Below, in pieces: positions 48,101 through 57,100 of a DNA stretch of 64,000 nt. How positions within the stretch are numbered: the first letter of the stretch is position 1; each line of letters opens with the position of its first letter. The translations under genes and the position numbers were made by a program. The notes beneath the pieces are model-generated. The model was not told where the DNA came from and did not search any database. It saw only the letters and a list, made by a program, of their open reading frames with translations. Source of the stretch: Mauremys mutica (lineage: Eukaryota; Chordata; Testudines; Geoemydidae); NCBI RefSeq assembly GCF_020497125.1, contig NC_059089.1:26495282-26559281 (forward strand). The letters are read 5' to 3'.

Positions 48101-51100
48101 TAAAGCTCCTCTCTGTGGATCCTGCCCTTCCTCCAAAGAAATAGCATCCTGAAAGCAAAATGAAAACCAGTGTGAAAAGGTAAAAGAATCCAGGTTTCCA
48201 AGGGGGAAAAGAGCTGTTTACAGTGATGCTTGTTTCCAAATAAAAAGTACATTCTTACATTCAAAAGATATTTTGTTTGGAGAAAAATAATATTTGGAGT
48301 AATAGCTGTTTTTTTGTAATTGGCTAGATTTGTAGTTTTGTAGCAGCAAGAAAGAGTCTGGTTTAGAAAGGTTTTTTTCATTTGGAAATTTACATTTTAG
48401 TAAGTGTGAATGATATTTTATATATATTTATATTTAAGGTAGCTAGATATAGATATATATGATCTTATACAGGCCTAGTCTGTGGTATCTGATACTTCCT
48501 GTAGCCATGTTGCCCTAGCAACCACCCTGAACCATAATTTCTAAGGCTGCTGACCCATGAATTGAACACAGGGCTTATGCAAATATATTCATCTAATTTT
48601 TTTCTTTCTTTGTATTTCCTAATATCAGACTGGCATAAAAGGGCATTAGGCAGTACCACAACCCGTCTGACAGGTGTACTGTCTGGCTGTGGCAGCGCAG
48701 CCGCCTCAGTGTCAGAAATGGAAGCCATAATTAGAGCAAGGAACAGAATGAACGTCAAACGAATTACCAGGCAGCAGATCATATTTGTCAGGAAGGATTG
48801 CATACATAAAAATTAAGTGACAGTACACGCCGGGGTAATGAAAGAAAAATGAAAGATTTGCCCATACACAGCTCACAAGATACAAGCGAATGTCTTGCTT
48901 GGAGCAACAGCAGGCTGCACGGCAAATTATGTGGCTGGATTTTGTGGCTCCTGTTTCACCACCATAGTCTGCATTCATAAAACAAGAGAAAGTGAGGCCC
49001 ACTTCCTGATAGACAGACCTACAAAAACAAATGAACAAACAAACAGAAAAGTTGGATGCATGCTGGTCCCACTTGGCCCTGACTGCTGTAAAACCAGCAC
49101 CCTGTATGAATAAGGAAGGGAATTTTATTGGATGAATGGTAAACCCCACAAATAAAATGGTGAAATCGACTTTTCCTGGATGGTTAGAGGAATAACCTGG
49201 GGGAACTTGTAGGGTACCACATGCTGCTGCTCTTTTCACTGTAGAGATTTCTTGTTCTTGAGGTCTATGTTATTGCAGGGAGCAGTCTTCACTGCTCAGT
49301 GCTTTACCTGAAATCTTCCACATTTTTAAAGCAAACCCTTGCAGCTGAATTACTCACTAAGGGGTATTTTATTAGCTGCCATTGCCAGGTAGCAGTGCTG
49401 CCCTTCTATCCTGTCCCCAGTTAAAGAAATTGCTCTCTCCCTCCCTGGATAAATCCCAGGTTTTAGCTGGAAAGGAGAATGGAGATGCATATAATTAAAA
49501 CTTCCATTTATTAAGATTTTTTCCCCCAAAATGGAGAGAAACAGTCTCTGGTGAGTGGGATGTTTTTAAAAATTAATTTCTTTGGAGAAAATATTGCTTA
49601 ATCATTTTCACGACAAATGAAAGTACATTCCAATTTTTGTTTGTTGCAGTGCATGCGTAATTACATTTAAAATATTTTCCTTTTGCTTACATATTTCCCC
49701 TTTTTGTACCATATGGTACCCCTTTGCCTCCCATTTCACTGCTAGGTACAAGAAGTTATTAAATTTAACCTAAAGCTTCCTCTTGTCCAGTAACAAAAGT
49801 GAAATCAGATGTAAGAAGTGGATTTGTGTTGTTTCCCACCCACGCTGCACAGCAGCTTCAGAGTTACAGGGCTTTCTTCCAGCAAGTAACCGGAATGGGC
49901 AGAGTTGCAGTTTTCCCATACTGTCTTTTCCATATGCTGCTCTTTAAACTTGTCTTAAAACCCCGTTGTAAAGCCCATGTTGTACATTTCATCATTCCTT
50001 TTGTGAACTTCTCTGTGAGATGAGCAGAAAGAGGAATAAATCATCAGTGCATGGTATTCTATCGTGCTTTGTTTAAAGCTGTGTTAAATAGGTCCCACAG
50101 CATAAGTTAGAACGGTTTTAAGAGAAGATTGTAAACAGCAGAACATGGTCATATATTGACTAAAAATTCAACACTGAATTGATGTAGTTTTGGTTTCTTT
50201 TTAAATGCACCAAAACATTTACCCGGTACAACAATTAAATAGCTTATAGATAATTTCCATCGATGTTAAAATTGACTGCTTTTTTGTTAAATTAATTACC
50301 ATATTTTTTTATTAATGAAAATCCTGTGTCTGATGGTATAATCCAAAATTGCAGGTTTGCTTAAAAAAATTGAAAAAAAATAAAATAAAATATGTTGACT
50401 TTTTTTTTTTTTTTGGCCAAATAGACTCAAATTTCCTTATGTCAGTGCAGATTTTCCTTTTGGGGATACCACCATACATGTCAGACCTTCTCAAAACAGA
50501 ACACACAAATAGCCATTGATCAGACTGTGTGTGGGTTGCTGAACACACATTCCTTCTGTGTTTTCTGCTCTGTTAGAGGGCAACCAGGGAGTACCCCTTT
50601 TGTCTTGAGAAGATCTGGTGCACAAATACACTGGTCCCCATTGTTCTGTTTGCCAAGCCAGTGTGCCATTCCAAGTAGATTCATGGTGCATTTAGAACTG
50701 CAATGACTAGAAAACAGGCCTCATTGAGAAACAAAGGACAGAGGAAACCTGTGCTTAAAATTTTAATGCCCATCTTTTCAGTGTTCTGAGAACGTTTGTT
50801 CTTTTGGTATAAGCAGTAGATATAGTATTTGTGGGATAAAATGCAAACTTCTAATCAAAGAATTGTTGGTTAATTTATTGTTATGATTAGGGTTACCAGA
50901 TAGCAACTGTGAAAAAAACGGGACGGGAGTGGGGGGTAAGAGGCGCCTATATAAGAAAAAGTCCCCAAAAACGGGACTGTCCCTTTAAAAACGGGACATC
51001 TGGTCACCCTAGTTAAGGCTAATAGGTTTAAGTAGAGTACATAACAGATAAAAGGATTTTTGGTTATTTGCAGTAGGTGGATTGTTCCTAATGGAATACT

Positions 51101-54100
51101 GTCTATGTTGCATCACAACTCTTTCTAATCTACTTGTTGCATTAATCTCTCATTCCTTTTCTTATTTGCATGTAATCTTCTTGCTGTTGAAATAAGTAGA
51201 TTTCAATCAAATCCTTCTTTAAGTTATTGGAATGGAATTTGTACTTCAGGGTGATACTTGAAGGAATTTAGAGTAAACGTGTTTCATGCTTTTGACCATT
51301 CTTTCACCTTTATCTTGCTTGTAAGAATCTGCATAGACTCTGCTATGGAGACAGCATGCTCATCTGTCAGAAATTCAGCAATCCTGTAGTAGTTCTACAA
51401 CTAACGAATGAATAAAGCAAGAGCAACATAAAGTGCAATGCCATCTCAGTTTGACTTGACTGAGTCTCTCAAACTATTGTTGGATTTTTCTTGTAACAGG
51501 GGAGGCTGCAGTGCATCCAATCTCAACTGAACACTTTCATTATTGCAGACCAGGCTTATCCTGAATGTTTGAGAATAGGAGACAATTGATGGGTGTTTAT
51601 AGTTTCTTAAGGTTTCAGTAGATTACAAAGGACTAGGAATAGGTGAACTGTTTTAAGAGTTCAATGCCTTTCAGTAGGAAGATTAAGATTCTTTTCTATA
51701 AGCGTACATCAAAGTACGAAAAGTTTTGTTTTGGCATTTAGACCCTCATGTAGCAATGTTAATACTAGACTCCTTCTTAGGATCACTGTAAATTCTCCTA
51801 TGTAACAATTTACAGGCTTATTTTAAGAGATGAGTCACTTGAGCATTGTGGGTGCTGATTTCCTCTTTGAATTAAGGCCTTTGATTTTATTTGTACTAAA
51901 TAGATATTTATTTATTTATTTTATTTATCTATTTATTTTTAAAATAGATATTGTGCTTGAACCATATTAAAAAGTGGTTTACTAACGCTGTGGTTATAAC
52001 ACTTCAGTCTGTGTCTTGCATATCAATGGCAAGGCAACAATCCTCAACATTTTAAATTATTTATTTGAAACATTTCTTAAACTAAGTTAGACCTGTGTGG
52101 CATCTGAGTTTTCTGAGGCCTGGTCTTCGCCTTTTCAAATGTAATGAGCATGTTTCAAAAACCACAAGTATTTCAAAACATTGCAAAGTTTGTTTGGAGA
52201 GAAGTGGGAACATCTCTGGAATGAAGGAATGCTTTAATCAGTTTTACCCCTTGGAGGCCCATGTTGTGCTCTGATATTTCTTGGTTTGAAACTGGGAATA
52301 CTCAGTAAAGACACAATAAAGGTCAGAATTTGTTAGGTTCTTCTTTCATATTCAGAACTCTGTTCCCTGCTGAGAGAAAGCAAAGCGATAGATTCAGAAA
52401 CACAGTTCAGTTCAGTATTTCCTTGTCAAATTGCCTTTAGTTTATATCACAGCCAGTTTGATTGACCAATTTCAAGTAGATACTGTAATTTCCTATGTTT
52501 TTCAAAACCACATAAACCTCTAAAATATTTTGAAACCCTCCGCACCCTTTTCAGTCTGACAATCTGCCTGAAGGCAATGGGAGGGCTGCGTGAGAGAACA
52601 TTGCCACAGGAGAGTGTTGAATACCTTAGTTTTAAGCGAGTTTTGAACAAGAGAAGAATAGAGGGAGAACCTTAACAGTATACATTAGATTTTGTCCTTG
52701 TTTCAGTTTGTGAAGAATCAGGAAACAGTTTCACAGGGAACTCTGATCCCTGACTACATCGTATTTGCACAGGAAAGAACTCTGATATAACCCAGCATAT
52801 GAAAAGTTAAAACAAACAAACAACCTCACATTAAAACCAAGAAGCCAGCAGTGATGATTTTAATAATGACAAAAAACGCCCCTCATGCTACCTTTACAGT
52901 GATGGGTGAGCATTGTCACTCCCGTTTTACAGAGGGGGAATCCAGGGCATAGAAGTGACATACCTTTTGTCCCAAAGCGATTCAGTGGCAGAGTTGGGAA
53001 AAGAACCTAAATCTTTCTATTCCCAGTTGGCTTCCATAATCTCACACTCCCTGTTTGACTCAAAGAATATTTGAGAGGGAGGGAATATGAATCTTACATT
53101 TACAGTGCTGCCTTCGCATATATTTTTGAGATGTGGGAGACAAATGGGCTAGCTGCCCATAATCTACCTGCTGAAGAATCAACCTCTCCTTCACTTGGAT
53201 GTTACAAATGACCCAGAGGTGTTCTGGTGTTGTGGGATGGTTTAACTGTAGCAAATACAGTACCTATGATAGAAGGAATAAGCGTTGGTTTGAGATCACT
53301 CAAGTATGGCAGTGTTCAAGAGACTTTCAGAGGTGGAATGGGAAGATGCTGACTTTAGTCATAAACCTCTCTACAGTTCTGTGACCTTTATAACTTAAGA
53401 GGCATTACTCTACCAGCTGGTGATTAATATTGAATCTGAACAATATTTGGTATTTTCAGCAGGGCAAATGCCAAAGAAAGTTTCTGATTAATAGTCTCCG
53501 ATTAGACTGTTCTTGTCAAATTGACTAATGTAATGCATTGGTGAGCCCTGGCTGATTAAAGTGGAAGTCTTGTTCAGTTTTCTAGAAGATGCTCATTACA
53601 GGAGATTCCCACATAATGTTGGACAGGCCATAAAGAGAATTGGGCTTGTCAGTCTTTTATCATGACACTTATTTAAAAATTAATGTATCATTTTTGAAAT
53701 GCAGAGACCTGCTTGTTCGTATATTTGCTGACAACACTACAGTAATGGTAGGTAAATGTGCAAGGTAGAGTTTATAGAATCAGCTCAGGCATGGGCTGCC
53801 CCACAAACCTATTTAATATAATGGAACAGCCTAATGCACAAAAATCAAATAAGGAATATGACGCATTCATCCGTATTATAAACACTGTCATTCTGCCTTG
53901 ATCGAAGGTCGCTTTCAGGCATTATTCAAAACGACAATTTTAAATTGAACAAAGCCTTTCAAACAGACCCATGCTAACATGGAAGGCAAGGCCATAACTT
54001 TCAAGCCCACACACTGTTATTTACTATGAGCTTGTTATGCAGTGACCCAGAACAACCGATTTCAAGAACACTTAAGGCTGGAGGCCACCAGTGGCACCAA

Positions 54101-57100
54101 AGCATTCTGACACACTGAGACTTATGGGAATAAGAGTATAAATGTTCTCCATGTTTTTTTCTACCATTGCATGTTCTGGAATTTACTCAGTTAATTACAG
54201 ACAGTAACGGGGCAGCATTCTCTCTGGCTCCTTCCAGTATTGTAATTTTCTTGGCAGATCTGAGAAGAGGAGAAGCAGAGAGAAGGCAGAGGTGGGGAAA
54301 TGGCTTATACATCTGTGTTCAGTGGAGAATTATGAAAACTCTTCAATGATCTTCAGAGAGTGAATAACTTTGAGCTTCTGCTGCAGTTGCATGTTTTTAA
54401 ACAGAAAAAATGTGTAAATGATGTGTACCCAATGCAATTTTTTTTTTTTACAGAAAACAGCAAAGTGTACAGGAATTATGTAAAGTGCTCAACTGGCCCA
54501 CTGTATTCATTTTACATGCAAATAGAAGGAGATCCATAGGAGGTCGGAGCTCTGTCGGCTTTCACAGTATTCTGTTGTCTCCCGTTATGTCACTCCATGC
54601 AATTCATTAAAAGGTTTAGTAACTAATGAGAGGACTCCAGTCTATCCCATGTGCAGCAGCCTTTTACAGGAAGCTAAACTGGGCCAAAACTGAGTCAAGG
54701 TCTATGTTGGAATATTCCTAGACTGGATATTAGTACTGGGCTAATAAGCGATGCTGTAATAAGGAGAGTTGTAGTAATTTCTGAAAGTCACGTTCCCTCT
54801 CCCACAATATGTATCTATGTTAAATTTGTGCAAATTAAATTTCCAACCAGAGATGCCTACCTCACTCAGATTCATGTAATTTCTTATTTGAATGAACTAT
54901 AAATGCAAGCTAAGATTATGAGATATGGGTAACTGGTTACTGGCCACTGCCAGAGACAGAATACTAGAGTGGAGGACCAAATGAGTGATCCAGTCAGGTA
55001 CTGCAATCCTTCTTCCTATGTTACTCAGTATATTTTCTGACTATCAGAACTGTAATGAATTAATCCAATAATCTCATACATTTCACATTCATGCAGTAGG
55101 TTTTATTTCATTTTACTATTTTTATGTGAATCACACAGATCTGACAGCTCCTGCTTTGACAATATGTTTAGTATATTAAAGTACTCCTTGTGAATAGCCC
55201 AGTATTAAAATGGCTAGGGTTTGGCACTGGTAGACTTCGAGACTCACCACGCATTATGGAGAAGAATTGGGTTCGAGGCTACCCATGTGAATCTTGAAAG
55301 CAGCTGGGAGTGCTGTTTGGAGTTAGGTACATACTGCATCATTCACAAACGCTTTCCTAATGGATGAACATCTCAAGGATGATCAAAACCTTGGGGTTGC
55401 AGGGGTCCATGCTGCAGCCATAGCTCCCAGAGGAGAGTGGGAATCAATGTGTATGAGAGATAGGAAGGTAAAATGGAGGTCTGGGGTGGAAATGTAATGA
55501 CCGTAGCAATGTACACATACAGATATCTCTGTTACGAGCAGGGATCCACCCTGGAGCCTTCAGCACCAAAGACTCAGACCTCTCCCATTTGTGCCCTTAG
55601 GAGTTCACCGTGGATGACCATGGCATCTGTATGCCTATGTAGCCATGCTTCTGCTAGAGAAGGGTTAGTGAAAGACACACATTTGGATTGCCCCATGTTC
55701 CTTCACACAGGACGAGGGGTGAATGAGAACCCCTTTTGCCCATGCTAGGAAATCGCCCATTCATGTTGTAGGACGTTCAAGTTTTACAAAATCAGATTAT
55801 TTGGAAACTGATTACTTGGCTGATGGAGCGAGTCTGTATTTACAGGGCCAAACTGAAGGCAGTTAAATTAATCAGGTATGAATTTGGCCTAAATTGCCCA
55901 AGGGAAGGTTTTTACAAACTCAAAATATAAGTAGATATGATCACCTAATTAGGAAGATGTTACTTCCTGGGAACCAGGTGAGTTATGAAAGTAATAGAAG
56001 ATGTGAGCTAGAGGTTATGGGCTTGTGAAATGCATTGGCTACTTCAATAACTGAAAATATGTGAGAGATTGTAATTGGTCCGTAGCTGGAATAACTAGTT
56101 ACCATGTGTCCCAGCTTGTTTCAGTAATGCCTCAAGGTTGAGGAGGAAGGCACTTCACACTAAAATCTGTGTAATAAGAATCCAGGATTGTCACTCTGCA
56201 GCCTAGAATGTCTGATGAGTCAGTGTGAACTGATGGAATAAGCTACAAGCATGGCTGAGAACTCTTTTTGTTTAGAATATTCCCAGGTTCAGTCCTCACT
56301 GAGATTTGCAGTGTGTTACTATCCAGTTTTTAAAGTTCTCAGCCATTTTGATTTTATGAATTACAGTACACCCGTGGGACAGCACAGGCCTTCAGTTATA
56401 GTGACGTATCTATGTCAAGAGTCCTAGACTATTGTGATATCAGAGGTAACTCAATCAGCCATCTCCCACTACAGCTATTTTGCATGCAACAGTTTCATTG
56501 GTTGTATGAGGGAGAATGCTGAGATGATATAGCCCGTGTGTGTGACAGCATGGGCTTTGAGCTACTAGTACTTGTTATAATTCACTTCCACCCCTTTCAT
56601 TTCCAACGTTCACACTTACTTGTAGACCTTGTTTCTGTTTAATTTTGCATGGCCTAGCACCTGAAAGGCCCATTGACTTACACCTGCTCAAAAGCCTACA
56701 ATTTATTTGCAGCCAGAGTTTTGAATAAAGAAATTGTGGATTTAACATGAGAGGCAGTTTAACATTTGTCACTTTAAGGTCATTAGTAGAAGGTTAGATA
56801 GGAATGCCAAGATCAGAAAAAGAACAATTAACAGAGGGTTTGACAAGCAGAGAAAGAAAAAAAGATAGTAACTGAACCCTGGATGTTTTTGATAAATGGA
56901 GTGTCCGAGGATTATTGGATGTAACTGAGGATACCAGGGTATCTTGTATTTTCAGTCTCACTAAGTTGATTTGGGATAAAAATGAGTTTCACTGGTACAA
57001 GGGATTTATTAGTAATTATTTCAAATTCCTGTCCAAAGATGCCCTGGCAGATTTATCTTTAAAAAATACAAACTTTGGAAACAGAGTTGAAAGCTCATAG

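Noticed and set aside
48712..49239. 175-codon minus-strand frame as a protein-coding gene
   Set aside because: No domain, signal or homology recognised, and an opposite-strand frame of 84 codons overlaps it. With roughly 64 kb and six frames, one such frame by chance is not surprising. Kept only as a noncoding-element candidate.
55225..55295. tRNA-like stretch with GGTTCGAGGCT resembling a B box
   Set aside because: No A box at the right distance and no cloverleaf could be drawn; at most a decayed SINE scrap.
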